From: Hormiphora californensis
Lineage: Eukaryota; Ctenophora; Tentaculata; Cydippida; Pleurobrachiidae
Length of the DNA stretch: 64,000 nucleotides
Direction of reading: 5' to 3'
NCBI GenBank assembly: GCA_020137815.1
Contig: CM035361.1
Coordinates: forward strand, 3,012,521-3,076,520
The position numbers and the translations under genes are program-made. Position 1 is the first letter of the stretch; each line of letters starts with the position of its first letter. The notes under the pieces are model-generated. The model had not been told where the DNA came from and did not search any database. It saw nothing but the letters and a program-made list of their open reading frames with translations. Of this stretch, positions 46,747-59,653 are shown piece by piece.

Positions 46747-47144
46747 GGTAAGTCGGAAGAACCTGTCCGTTCCTCTCATGAGCGCTCATGAGTGTATCAT
46801 GAGTGTGTCATGAGTGTATCATGAGTGTATCATGAGCGCTCATGAGACGTTTTAAGGTGTTTCAACGTCTCATGAGCGCTCATGAGTGTATCATGAGTGT
46901 GTCATGAGTGTATCATGAGCGCTCATGAGTGCTCATGAGACCTTGCTCATGAGCGCTCATGAGACATATGTCTCATCCCATCTCTGTTTCAATGTCTCAT
47001 GGTTGGGTTTAGGGTTGGGCAAGGTCTCATGAGCACTCATGAGCACTCATGAGCACTCATGAGCGCTCATGATACACTCATGACACACTCATGATACACT
47101 CATGAGCGCTCATGAGAGGAACGGACAGGTTCTTCCGACTTACC
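46747..47144. mobile_element. hAT-like palindromic element with CATGAGCGCTCATGAG core
   Basis: Arms start GGTAAGTCGGAAGAACCTGT and end in the complement. The flanks are an exact 8-bp direct repeat AAATATAA (46739-46746 and 47145-47152). The interior is made of self-complementary CATGAGCGCTCATGAG and TGTATCATGAG units. Confidence 0.9.
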
Positions 47145-47877
47145 AAATATAATCATATCTATCCGGTAAATCGAGGATACGGTAAGTGATCGAGGTTTGA
47201 CTTTGGAGTTATATATTCTGCTGATTCCCCTATGCCTTTTTGCAAAAGGCATCCGGGTGAAGGCCTTCGGCCTTCACCCGGGCGGGGAAAAATTAAATAG
47301 GAATTTAGAGGTCATTCAAAGTCCAGGTTACTGTCATATCTTTTAATGCATTAAGTATTTACTATTTAGGTACCCAAGTGTGAAATTACCAACTTTAAAG
47401 ATTCCCGCTGCAGTTATATTCTCAAAACAGCCTAAATGTCCTAATAATCCTAATGGTTTTAGCTGTATGAGTTGAAAGTGAAAAGAATCTCTCTTCCTAG
47501 GGAGAGAGAACAAAAGTTGTTGCTAGTTGAGAAAATATGAAATATGAAAGAAAGTCAGGGATACGAGAGCGTCCGAGTAAACAAACCCAGTACTCTCTTA
47601 AAGAATGGAGGCGAGATACGAAGAAGAAACAAATAAAAGAAGGTGAGAGAAGTCAGCGTTGCTAAAAAGTGAAATAGTTGAAATGGGATTAACGAGCTGA
47701 AAGGAAGGAAAGGCGGCGTCAAAAAGAGAGAATGAGAGAGAAAGAGAGAAGATCTTACTTGGTACGTGGTACGGTGTAATATGTGTTTCATAATGACCAC
47801 ATAACAATCCAACACCAACACAAAATTCTCTCCTCTCTCTCTCTCTCTGCCTCTCCTCTCTCGTTCCAAAGGGAGTT

Positions 47878-48190
47878 TGGGGGGAAACCCCGGGGGGAAG
47901 CAAAAGCCAAGGAAAAAAAAACCCCCCCCAAAACCCCCCGGGGGGGGGGGGGGGCCCCCAAAAAAAGGGGGGAAAACGGGGGGGGTTTTAGCGCGGGGGG
48001 GAAAAAAAAAAAACCCCCCCAAAAAAAAAAAAAGGGGGGGGAAAAAAAAAACCCTTTTTTCCTTTCCTTTCCCCTCTTTTATTCCCCTTTTCTCCCTTTT
48101 TTTCCTTTCTCCTTTTTCCCTCTCCTCTCTCTATTTCTCTCTCTCTTTTCCCCTCTTTCTCTCTCTTTCCCCCCCTCTCTTTTTTTCAAG
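47878..48190. other. Homopolymer-run block, probable assembly artefact
   Basis: Successive runs of five to fifteen identical bases (G, A, C, G, A, C, A, G, A, C, T) grade into T/C-rich sequence. This texture is seen nowhere else in the window and looks like a low-quality consensus. No feature can be trusted here. Confidence 0.7.
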
Positions 48191-48899
48191 TTTTTTTTAA
48201 TAGGGGGAAGAAGTTGAAACACACTGACATGTCACCGCTAATTGTCCTACCCATTACCCAACTCCTCTCGAGAGGTTGAAGAATTCAAAGTCCAGTATAA
48301 AGTTGCCAGATCGATACGTACTATATTAAGTCATTTGAAAGTTCTTCCCCCTCTTTTCTACTGATCAAGTTTTACTTTTTCTTCAACCCTCTGTTTTACA
48401 GATATAAAGTCATTTGTTCTGTAGTATTATAGAGTATAGTAGTTCCCAGGACCCCACGTGGTACGTGTTCCCTCAACAAGAAACACACGTGCAGTAAAGT
48501 GAATAAGAGGTGATCAAAGAGCTGTAAACGATATATAGTAACTATATCATAGTAAAGAGCTACTATTGCATGATAGACCTGGAGATAGAATGGTAGAGAG
48601 AGTTCCTTTATTTGAAAGAAACATCTATTTTGCCTTTCGGCAAATTTCAAAGACCCGATTCGCAAGCTGTTGTAAAAGCAAGTTTTAAACTTTTGCATAT
48701 TAGGACATTAGGTCGACTCGTTAATAATTTTGCGTCGCTATATATCTTTAGATCTATATTATAATGGATATACTCCTACGACCTACTTGGTTTTTTTCAG
48801 TTTTGTAACAGCCATGTGAATTGCAATATCTTCCCAATTTTTAGCGAAACAAAGGATTCACCACCAGAAGATGCACTGAAAGTAAGAGAGTTTTAGACA

Positions 48900-49050
48900 A
48901 TGCCGCGAGGGGGTTCACAGTTGGTATTGTACCTCAAGTCACGGAAGGCAAAGAGGGACAGGGCAGCAGAGGACCAAGCACACCACCATGCACACAGGGA
49001 AGCTGCTCTTCATGAGGCCGAGCTGCAGGAGGAAAATGGAAATCACAAAG
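48900..49050 (+). CDS. Possible first coding exon, unknown gene
   Basis: Begins MPRGGSQLVLYLKSRKAKR and continues with a His/Ala/Glu-rich helical-looking stretch (ending EENGNHK), then a strong donor GTAAGTG in phase 1. The charged composition and good donor support coding, but the rest of the gene was not found and no family is recognised. Confidence 0.4.
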
Positions 49051-49834
49051 GTAAGTGTAATAACTCATTTTTAAAAAATTGGTCAAATATATTTGACCAT
49101 TTTGACTCTATAAACCGATTTTCCGTGAAAGTATGAACCTATAATTTAGGATTTAAAGTGGTATCCGTATTGGTTTTCATCATCGAACTTCTTTCAGCTA
49201 TAATTCATTCACCACTTTTAAAATCATCATTTTGAGCGCCAGCACGCATGGCCAACAACGGGTATATCAAAGGTCGATCAAACATATATATGCTTGATAA
49301 TAAAGCCTAATTTTAGACAATTCGTCTTGTGCTTGTTTAATGTTTATTTGCTTATTTTCTCAATCATCAAATCATTAAATCAAGTTCATTACTTCACAAA
49401 GTTCTTGACTTTAATTGGGAAGAATACCCTGCGCATGGAGAAACGTCCCATACTCAAGTTTAGGGCCGGTAAGAAATTTAGATTTACGTTATGGTCAGAG
49501 AACCCAATAACTTCATGGAATTATTCTGTTCAGTCTGTCCGCACAGATCTGTGTCCGTTTATTTTTGCTTGGCTTACAGATTTCTAGACTTACCAGCAGA
49601 CACAACAGCGTGTATACCACCTGTACACAGTACTTCGCAATGATATTCACACTGGGTTTCGTGCAGCTTTCTAGTTTATAATGAATTGAAAGCATGGTGA
49701 TCAAAGTGCAAACTTTGTTTCTGTATAGCTTTTTATTTGATAAAACTTCGAAATATTGAATATCTTGAATATGTTCATATCATTACACATATCTTAGCAA
49801 AGAATTGTAATACATATCCAGCTGATATATCAAT

Positions 49835-49991
49835 ATGTCGGTTCGAACTGCTACGGTTGCTGGTTCAGTTGTTGCGGGGTCTACAATGGATGATGATGTG
49901 GAATTGGATGATTTTCAGAAGTATCCGACCCTGATGAACCTTCAGGTGTCGCGAGAGGAGATTCCACGTCGAAAGTACATAGGCAGATTAA
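49835..49991 (+). CDS. Possible first coding exon, unknown gene
   Basis: Starts MSVRTATVAGSVVAGSTM, then an acidic segment (DDDVELDDFQKYP) and SREEIPRRKYIGRL, ending at donor GTAAGT in phase 1. An in-frame stop (TGA) lies just upstream, so the Met is a natural start. It is not phase-compatible with a direct join from the exon at 48900. Downstream exons were not identified. A 28-bp-stem hairpin starts eight bases after the donor. Confidence 0.45.
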
Positions 49992-49999
49992 GTAAGTTT

Positions 50000-50070
50000 T
50001 ATTGGTGACATAGACACCTGGCGCGACAGAGATTGAGCGGGGGTCGCGCCAGGTGTCTATGTCACCAATA
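50000..50070. repeat. Hairpin (28-bp perfect stem) just inside an intron
   Basis: TATTGGTGACATAGACACCT (continuing GGCGCGAC) at 50000-50027 is perfectly complementary to 50043-50070, with a 15-base loop. Confidence 0.9.
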
Positions 50071-50810
50071 AGTTTTGTAGACTTTCATAGAGGTTGTCAA
50101 AATGATACCTAAGTAAAACATAAGCAAGTTTGATGTACCCTGCATATAATGCGAGGCGGAGCTGATGTGACTGCAGGATCATTGAGGAAGGATTGAATCC
50201 TTAATTGATTCCAAGAAGTCCAGTGATCTTGGAAAACATGTGTCCTTGCTCATAAATCCTGTCATGAGAATCAATGCATATAAATAATTGGAGATAGGAC
50301 TGGGTAGTTATGCGGTATATTGGACAAATCAATACCTAATTAGGTCTGATTCCATTGGTGTACTGGTTTGAGTCACTTCTATAATAGAAAACACAGGACA
50401 GTCAGGCCTATTCCTAGAAGTCCTAGTTCACCATTATAGATCATTCATTTAAAAAGTTAGTGGTCATTTGTCTTCTAGCTATGTCTGTTAGCTAGCTGTT
50501 TAGTGTTTGGTTATGTCTAGCTTTGTCTGCCAGCGCCGTTGAGAAACAAACGGCCTCGCCTTTAGTGTAGCTAGAGGGTTAATACTACCGGTTCTAACTC
50601 GATATTATAGTGAGTTAGAACCGGTACCGGGTACTATTGGATATTGGTACTAAGTATAGAGCTTCTTCTAGTTCTTTTATAGTCCTGCCAGTGATATTCT
50701 TGGCAAGGTACAACTGCAGTAGATCAGCATGGGTGTACGTGTCCGATCCATAATTGGAAGCTTCATGGTTCACATGTCATTGTGTCAAACCTTTATTAGT
50801 TGATCTATAT

Positions 50811-51006
<196 letters not shown>

Positions 51007-51949
51007 GCCTCTTCCACGTGGTCCAGGGTCCTCTCTTTACCCAGTTCCTCCCTCTATCTGATAAGCTCGCATATACACTGAGCCTTCTGTCTGACAGATT
51101 ATCCCGGTTTTGATTTGAGATACAGTTGGACTCCGATGAAATGAGTTTTATCGAATGGCAATTATAATTTCTAAGTGACCAGACCACCGTCAATCGGTCT
51201 ACATATTTTAATTATTCTGCTATTAACACACCCCCATTCAATTGGCAACATTAATTCTTATCCGCGTATGTAGCATCATATAAACACTGATAAACTCTCG
51301 AATAAACTCACTCGTGGTGCGACCTATTAACGAATATATTAAAAACATTCCTTCTTCTCGCCAACTTCAACACACAATATAATCAACGCTGAGGTAAGTT
51401 TTAATAAAAAGCTGCTAATCTGTGTAATTTCTTACTTGTATATAATTCCGTTTTGATATAAACCACCCTAGTAAAGGTCGCGCGGGCAATTATGGTGAAA
51501 ATTGGCCAATCTACAAACATTAATGCGCGAATCCTCAACAATATTGGCCAATCTTTGCTGGATGCGCAAATATATTGGCCAATCTTCGCTGGCCATGGCT
51601 GAATTTCACAGCTGTTTCGCGCGCACACAACCCAAGATAACTGGTTTCGCGCCCCACGTCTATGCCACTCGTTGCTCGCCAAATCCCCCGGTAAGGGATC
51701 AGCCGATGATGCTATTTGAATAATGTTACTTTGCTGGCAACATGCTTCCAATGAGATTCAATAGCATGCAGCAATGTGAATTGAGATGATCCAATTATGA
51801 AATGTTACTTTTCGGTAATCTGGTACAGTCTTATCGGTGCAGTGATACTATACTGATGTTAGGGATCAGAATGATTTGAAAAGTAGACACCAAGAGGATT
51901 GCAGAACACCCGGAATTTTGATTTTAGCATAACGGGAACCATTTCCTCC

Positions 51950-52395
51950 CCGTGGCGCCCTTTTTAGGGACCAAAACGAGGTCAGGGCCAGAGGGTACTC
52001 GCGAAATACGGTCCACGATCTCTGCGCCCCCAGCGACTCTCTCGACAGACACAAATTGGGTCGAGGAGAGTTAAAACTTCCTCAGAAATATTCAGGTGTT
52101 TTTGAATGACCGATATGAAAATTCAATTAAATGATATATATACCAACTAAAATTTAAAATTACAAGAGCGGATATGGCTCAGTTGATAGCAGCTTGTCTG
52201 TCACCCTCAGGGCGTCGGGTTCGAGACCAGAGCATCGACCCTTTTTCCATATTTTTTAAAAACATTTTTGAAATTGGCACAGTAGTGAATAGATTGGTTC
52301 AATCGAAAAATAAGAATGAACTGCCCCATTTTCAAATTAGAAAACACTTTATATGAATTTCATAAATAAACCACCGTAATCCGGCTATAATCGTT
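51950..52395 (+). repeat. tRNA-related SINE-like repeat, copy 1
   Basis: Contains an A-box-like TGGCTCAGTTGATAG (about 52182) and B-box-like GGGTTCGAGACC (about 52217), then a conserved tail (AACTGCCCCATTTTCAAATT, AATAAACCACCGTAATCC). The similarity to copy 2 also extends about 200 bp upstream of the tRNA-like part, so the repeated unit is larger than a simple tRNA-headed SINE. Confidence 0.7.
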
Positions 52396-52418
52396 CATGC
52401 GATTAAATAAGTTATTTG

Positions 52419-52552
<134 letters not shown>

Positions 52553-52814
52553 CTCCCTTACTATCTCAGTATCTCTCACTCTCGCGTTTGCAACATTGTT
52601 ATCAATCACCTGTTAAAACTGGAAGAACTACAGTAAGTACTCGAGTACTCCAGTACACCAGATCTCTCAGTTCTCAAATTTGTGAACTGAGAGAACTCGT
52701 CCAGCGCGCGATGGTTTCGAGGTCAGTTCAGTAAATAGCCGTACTGGTGCGCGAACTCCAGTGTTTTTCTCAGTAAGTAGCCGTCGAACTGGAGTTCAGT
52801 TCAGTACGGCTGTT

Positions 52815-53330
52815 TTCCGCCTTAGGGACCAGAAAGATGTCAGGGTGGTGGCGTGGTGCTTGCGACACACACGCACCATAACACATGCGAAATTTCCCAG
52901 GGCTCTCTCGCCAGACAGAAAGGGTCGAGGAGGGTTAAAAATTCCTCAGAAATATTAAGGTGTTTGGGAAAGACCCATGTGAAAATTTCATTGAATGATA
53001 TATATACCTGCCAAAATGCGATATCATAAGAACAGATTTGGCTCAGTAGATCGGAACTGAGCTGTCACCCTAAGGCAACGGGTTCGAGTCCAGATGGGCA
53101 ACCCTTTTCCCTCATTTTTTGAAAACACTTTTTGAAAATGGTGCAGTAGTGAATAGAATTGTAGACTGGTTCAATCGAATAATAGGAAACAACTGCCCCA
53201 TTTTCAAACTAGAAAACACTTGATATGAATTTCATGAATAAACCACCGTAATCCTTGCCAGGTTAGACTGTTTTTCGCACGCCCCGCGTAAAGGGAGGGT
53301 TAGAACATAACAACGTAATCCGGCTATAAT
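52815..53330 (+). repeat. tRNA-related SINE-like repeat, copy 2
   Basis: Same arrangement as copy 1: TTTGGCTCAGTAGAT (A-box-like, about 53037), ACGGGTTCGAGTCC (B-box-like, about 53080) and the shared tail. The tail is interrupted at 53257-53312 by a short dispersed repeat (GCCAGGTTAGACTG...TTAGAACATAAC) that splits the CCGTAATCCGGC sequence. Confidence 0.7.
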
Positions 53331-54418
53331 AATGAGATTCTGGTCTCCAATCTCCATCTAGTCTTTCTCTACATTCCCAGTATAACATCCCCTAGCCTTC
53401 ACCCCGAGACATAAATCACACGCAAATTGCAATTTGGCAAAAAAAGATAAAAAGTTATTTGAAATTCCTCTCTCATGTCTCTCATTGATACAAATTGATA
53501 CAAATAGCTCATGGTCCAAAGGCGGGATAAATCCAACCCTCAATATTCACCACAGTGTTATCTCGCTTGTAAATATGTGGGACAGTCACTCAGACGTCAC
53601 ATAATACTGTGTGATTTTAAATGACTGAGACTGCTCAGTGCTCTATCTCCAATTAATTGTGTGAAAACTATGGCATCTTTCGACTTTAAATTTTGGGACA
53701 CGATAAAACATAGTTTCTCTTTTCTTCTCCCAGTTTTCCGCAAATTTCCATTTCCATTTCCTGAATGAACTTATTGCCTTAAAACTTTAGATCTCGACTA
53801 ATTAGGCCTTTTGAGTGTGAAAATTGGAGCTGGAGAGCTCTATCGATTTCGTCCACGAACTACAGAATTAGTGTTGGTTGTTTGTGCTTTGATTAGGGTT
53901 TTATTGCCAGGTTAGACTGTTTTTCGCACGCCCCGCGAACATAACAAGGGTTTTAGAGAGAGATTAGTTCCACATAAAACCCCCTCCACGTGGTACAAGT
54001 CACGTGATTTCACGCCCCATTTCACACTGAACCCATATAAGCCCCACTAACCTAGCACTAAAATTTCGACTAAACAGGCTGATAATTTAGCCAACCCAAA
54101 GGCTGTCTAAATTGAAACTTATTTTTACTATTGCGGAAATGCGTTCCCAAGAACGACCCCAAGAACGACCCAAAATTGCCAAAATGGCCACGGCTGTCTT
54201 TGACATACATGCTTACATGATGAACTTGAGAAATTGAAATTGTTTAAAATTGAAAAAATCATTTATAGGAACGAGATAAGAGGGCGAGAGAGAATTCCTT
54301 ATGTGCATATCCCAGAAATATGAGAGGATATATGAAAGAGTATAATTAGACAGTACTTCTCAAGATATGTACTAGTATAGCAAAAGTATCAAAAGTAAGT
54401 ATAACATATCTCTCTTAT

Positions 54419-54467
<49 letters not shown>

Positions 54468-55566
54468 CCTTCTCTCTCATTCCCCTCTCTCCCAATCTCA
54501 GTCCCCCCTCTCATTCTCCCCTCTCATTCCCTCTTCTCTCCCAAACTCATTCCCCCTCTCATTCCCATCTCTCATTCCCCCTCTCATTCCCACTATATCC
54601 CAATCTCTCACTCCCCCGCTCATTATCCCCCTCTCATTCCCCCCTCTTTCCCAAACTCATTCCCATATCTCATTCTCCATCTCTTTCCCTCCTATCTCCC
54701 AATCTCTCATTCCCGGTTCCCCATTTCATTATGCCCCTCTCGTTATCCCCCTCTCAGGTGTGGCACTGGCTATTAATTATCGCACATTGAGAATCAAGTG
54801 TCCTGATTGGCCAGTGGATCTCTATCTCAATTCACACATTACGTTCCACGTTATTGAATGTCACGCTGATACCTTCACGTGATGGAAAAGAGAGAGTGCC
54901 CCATTGGGTGTCGCATTCTATCACATGTATAACACCTCAGTATCACGTGGATCGGACCAAGCTCCGAAACATGTTGTTCGTGGACGGTTTTCTAAAGTTT
55001 AGCGAAATAATAGTCGCTCACTAACTTGACTTCTAAATTTCAACACTAAACTGAATTTAGTTTCGTGGAGGACACCCAGGGAAGGAGAGGTGAAAACATG
55101 ATGACCAGATGAGAGAAAGCTGCAGGAAGGATGTAGAATAGGGCTAGAAAGGAAAGGTAAGATGTTTTACAAAAGGTTTACAGCACGGGAAAGGGGGTAG
55201 AAATTGGCGAGAGGGCTAGAAAGGGAAGGTAAGATGTTTTACAAAAGGTTTACAGCACGGGAAAGGGGGTAGCAATTGGCGATAGGGTTAGAAAGGGAAG
55301 GTGAGATGTTTCACAGAAGGTTCCTTGCATTGTGGTAACCGTTGCCGTGCATCCAACGCGACTTTCAGGCTTGCATTTTAAATAATTTTGCGCGGCTTTA
55401 ACAGTTTTAGCGCGGCTTTACAATTGCGCGTTCTGAATAACAGCGAAGATTGGCCAATATATTTGCGCATCCAGCAAAGATTGGCCAATATTGTTGAGGA
55501 TTCGCGAATTAATGTTTGTAGATTGGCCAATTTTCACCATAATTGCCCGCGCGACCTTTACTAGGG

Positions 55567-56948
55567 CAGATGCGTCACGATGCGATGTTTTTTTCAGTCC
55601 TTTTTTTCATTTTGAGTCTTTTCCTAAGAAAAGGGTCGGCTGAAAACGGAATATCTGTTGACCCGCAGACCATGGAAATTAATATTAATTAATCAATTAG
55701 TCGAGGTTTAGACATTTCAATTTACGCCAGGAAATTGCAGGATAGAGCTATATCTTTCACGTTTCTATAATTACGTTTCGTAAGACAGCAGTCACACATA
55801 ACAGGTTCCTTGATCAGTTATATCTCTCAGATTCCTCAGAATTATCAATATCATTTCTCAAACGGTATCAGTATCTTCTCTCAGTTTCTCAGAATTTAAG
55901 AGATGGCCGGGTGGAAATTTAAACGATTGATGATCAGTGCATGCACCGATCAGCTGCATATATTGATCGGCGGTGGAGGAGAAGAGATCTCACTAATTAG
56001 ATTATTAAAATTGCACGTACATCGATCTGCTGCTGCTGATGCACTTTTCCAAACATGCAGTTTCATTTACTGCTTCAATTTGTTGTCATGGAGATTTTAA
56101 CATTCTCTCATAGTCGAATATTAAATTGTCGCATAATCATACTAGTACCTGTTTCGTTAATGTAGCCGTCAAGTTTTGACGTCAAACGCTTTCGGCTTTT
56201 CATTCTGCCCGCTATATCATTCTTCTAGAACTTCTAGATACAGGGTGTCCCATATATTCTGTGGGTCGGTTGGCGAGCTGTCACGCAAAAACGGTGATAG
56301 TTGTGTGAAAACAGACTACGGGAGTGTGCTGGATTAATTCCTTCCTAACTGATGGCTTTGTTTTGAAATTAAATTTCAAAAGTTCATTTTTCATGAATGA
56401 ACATTCCTGTCATTCATTCGTGAATTCTGAAATATTGTTTACCTTGAGTAAAAAACTTTTCTTTGGCTCGAAATTATCTTTCCAATGAGCACCATAAAAA
56501 TCTAATTGAAGCACCGGGTCGCATGGCAGGTGAGAAAATGCAAATGCATGATTTTGGCCATTCCTGCGACTTTCAATCAGCTGTATCACCGCTACTTTTT
56601 GTTCAATCCTTTTAAAAGTTTGGGTGAACATCGGTGAAGATAAGATCTTTGCTCACAAGAAAAATCAAGGTCAAAACTCAAAGTTCATTTTTCATTTTTG
56701 GTAGTTCATTCCACTCATTCAGGAACAAACATCCCTAAAGTGACGAAAAGGTTTGGGTTTTGTTTGGCCCATGTCCTGAAACGACAGAGAGGTGTAAAAA
56801 CGTGTTTCCGGGCTAGTTAGTGGGTGTCCATGTGATCATTATGATATCTGACACCTTTGCTGAGCCATAATTAAGAGATTTTCTCAAAATCAAACATGGG
56901 ATACGAGTATTCTGCGATTGGTATCGTGCACCAATAACAAGAGATCCC
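55567..56948. other. No gene recognised
   Basis: AT-rich sequence without a supported exon. A TACAGGGTGTCCCATATATT motif at about 56238 resembles a mariner-type terminus but no partner end was found. Confidence 0.5.
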
Positions 56949-57097
56949 ATAGCACCTCAGAAATTATGATTAGCTAAATGAAATGAGTTGATTCACGCTT
57001 GAAAATGTTCGTTTAGTCCGACTTTACATTGGTTTTAATCTTTTCAATCGTAAATCAACTCATCTCATTTAGCTAATCATAATTTTTGAGGTGCTAT
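56949..57097. mobile_element. Short inverted-repeat element
   Basis: ATAGCACCTCAGAAATTATG... and its complement form arms of about 45 bp around a 50-base centre. MITE-like; no clear target duplication. Confidence 0.65.
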
Positions 57098-57319
57098 TTT
57101 TGAAGCTGAAACACTTTGTTGGTAGTGATGTGCATGTGTTGAATTCAATAAATAGTTTTCATCGCCCACTTAGTTTTACCATTATAGTACGGCCAATGGT
57201 AGCTTGCAATTGTTCTCACTGACCCAACTGAACTCATTTACAAACTTTCGATACAGTTCATTGTTCATCGTCTACTTAATGCATACGGCGTTTCCTACTT
57301 GTATGAGTATGCGACTGAG

Positions 57320-57350
57320 AGAAAAAGAGAGAGGGAGAGAGGGAGAGAGA

Positions 57351-57430
<80 letters not shown>

Positions 57431-57440
57431 AAGAGAGAGG
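57320..57440. repeat. (GA)n microsatellite
   Basis: About 120 bp of GA repeats at the left edge of the FB-like foldback. Confidence 0.97.
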
Positions 57441-57445
57441 GATAA

Positions 57446-58427
57446 CCTAAGTAGGCAGGTCGGTAGAACTTCGACAGAATTTAGGGTAGGTCTGAATTTA
57501 GGGTAGGTCTGAATTTAGGGTAGGTCTGAATTTAAGGTAGGTCCGTAATGTATCGTTTATCAAAGCATTGCGATTCCACATTAGGCTCTGATTAGGTCGC
57601 TGAACCGCGTCCCGTATCTCGTATCAACTCATTTCAATTCGATCTTTGTCACCGATTAGGTCGCTGAACCACGTCCCGTATCTCGTGTCAACTCATTGAA
57701 ATTCGAGGTTAGACACAAATTAGGTCTCTGAAACACGTCCCGTATCTCGTATCAACTCATTTCAATTCGATCTTAGTCACCGATTGGGTCGCTGAACAGC
57801 GTCCCGTATCTCGTATGACGTATCAACTCATTGAAATTCGAGGTTAGCTACAGATTAGGTCACTGAACCACGTCCCGTATCTTGTATCGAATCATTACAA
57901 TTCGAGGTTAGACACAAATTAGATGGCAAACGAATAGTTTTTTTTTCTTAAATAGGTTTCAACTCAGGATGGAACTCTTAAAGTCTACGTGCATTTAAAC
58001 TAATCAGTGAACAGTCAAACAGCCCTAATTTCATTTGATACGATACAGAACACAGTCTACCGACCTAACTCAGTTCACCTACTTTAAGTAGTACTTAGTG
58101 TCGTTGACTAAGATGGAATTGCAATGAGTTGATACGAGATACGGGACGTGGTTCAGCGACCTAATTGGTGAATAATATCGAATTGCAATGAGTTGATACG
58201 AGATACGGGACGCGGTTCAGCGACCTAATCAGAACCTAATCTCGAATTGCAATGATTTGATAAACGATACGTTACGGACCTACCCTAAATTCAGACCTAC
58301 CCTAAATTCAGACCTACCCTAAATTCAGACCTACCCTAAATTCAGACCTACCCTAAATTCAGACCTACCCTAAATTCAGACCTACCCTAAATTCTGTCGA
58401 AGTTCTACCGACCTGCCCCTAAGTATA
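57446..58427. mobile_element. FB-like foldback whose arms are tandem repeats
   Basis: Left arm: AGGCAGGTCGGTAGAACTTC, then four 18-bp TTTAGGGTAGGTCTGAAT units, then about five 65-bp units (GATTAGGTCGCTGAACCACG ... GTATCAACTC). Right arm: the inverted series with two 65-bp units and about seven 18-bp units. Unequal unit numbers on the two arms and a modular structure resemble Drosophila FB elements. No transposase. Confidence 0.85.
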
Positions 58428-58676
58428 CTAGTCGAGAGTAGAGAGGGATAGTAGTGTCTATTCGAAATAGTATAGGAACTACATAACCAGCTAACAGCTC
58501 AGAGGAGCTCTAGAGAGGCTGCTGCTGCACTGCTGCAATGGAGAAAATTAAAGAGCAACATTTCCGGCCGGGATTTTATGCACATGCACCCCCTCTCTCT
58601 CTGCCTTTCTTCGTCGTTCTTCGCTTTTACATTATCCATCGCCCTTCTTGCAGCCTGAATATTATATATGACCATT

Positions 58677-58810
58677 GGGGGGAAAACAGTCGAGTCGTGC
58701 CTGAACCTCAGGTTCAGGCCACGGCTATTTTCCACTGAAAACTGAGATCTCAGGTCTCAGGGGAAATAGCCGTGGCCTAAACCTGAGGTTCAGGCACAAC
58801 TGTTTTCCCC
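58677..58810. mobile_element. Palindromic repeat, GTGCCTGAACCTCAGG family, copy 2
   Basis: GGGGGAAAACAGT...GTGCCTGAACCTCAGGTTCAGGC and its inverted partner ending GCACAACTGTTTTCCCC, around CTGAGATCTCAG. Closely related to 33146-33255. Confidence 0.8.
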
Positions 58811-59106
58811 ATTATTATTCAATGAACTAATGTAGCTATGTAATGTGGCTTTAAAATTTCAATACTTCTCCTGCTTATGGCGCCGGTCGGTATCCGAAGA
58901 GAGTGGATTGTCTGGTTTAGGCGCCAGGTGCCAGAAAAAAAAATAAATTTGTGACGAATTTGTGGACATCAACTATCATGGTGACAATAAATAATTGTTG
59001 GGTTAAAATCTTCAAAGAAATGTGCACATTTTGCGGTCATGTAAACAAGTCTTGTTAGCGGTCACTAATGACCTATAAATTGTCTCCAAATGCCATATTG
59101 TCATGA

Positions 59107-59178
59107 GCGATGGTGGTGTAATGGTCAGCATAGTTGCCTTCCAAGCAGTTGATCCGGGTTCGATTCCCGGCCATCGCA
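59107..59178 (+). tRNA. tRNA-Gly: tRNA-Gly (anticodon TCC)
   Basis: 72 nt with a perfect 7-bp acceptor stem (GCGATGG/CCATCGC) plus discriminator A, A-box in the D-arm (TGGTGTAATGG), anticodon loop CTTCCAA with TCC at 59140-59142, and T-arm GGGTTCGATTCCC as B-box. The sequence closely follows metazoan tRNA-Gly(TCC). A TTTT run at 59182-59185 can terminate RNA polymerase III. No intron. Confidence 0.96.
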
Positions 59179-59639
59179 CTGACTTTTGTCAAAAATTTGT
59201 TTTTACAAGCGAAAGACTTTTTTAGTTCTGAAATTTTTTTTGGACTTTTTAGTTAAACTTTCAAGTTAAAGTTTCTAGATTGGCAATCACCCGGGCGGGG
59301 AAAAGTGATGATTGATGGTGGGCCATTGGTGTCGTCAATTCTAACATATAACCGATTAACCGGGAATTCGCGAATGCCCAGTTATGTGTTAGAATGCAAT
59401 CGCATTGCAGGTTGTCTCCTCGCGCTGCGCCAAAAGAGACATCAGATAATGTTATAACATGTTAAGGTATAAATTGCAGCAATTCATAACCCGTAAACCA
59501 CCGTCTCTTACAACTTAAATGTCTCCCCGCACCATTTGTCTGAGGTCGCTTACCATCTTTTTCCGTCGCAAAAACAGTTTCAAACAGAGCAGAGTTTTAA
59601 CGTCAAATGAGTTATATACTTGAACTGTTCAGCACTGCC

Positions 59640-59653
59640 TAACTCCAGTTAGT
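59640..59653. repeat. Left target-site duplication of the retrotransposon
   Basis: TAACTCCAGTTAGT, identical to 62501-62514. The left end of the element then begins with (GT)n, equivalent to a (CA)n 3' tail on the minus strand. Confidence 0.85.

Noticed and set aside
47555-48217. Gly/Pro/Lys-rich frames
   Set aside because: Derived from the homopolymer block, which is probably an assembly artefact.
56238-56270. CAGGGTGTCCC motif as a mariner end
   Set aside because: Only one end was found; no inverted partner in the neighbourhood.
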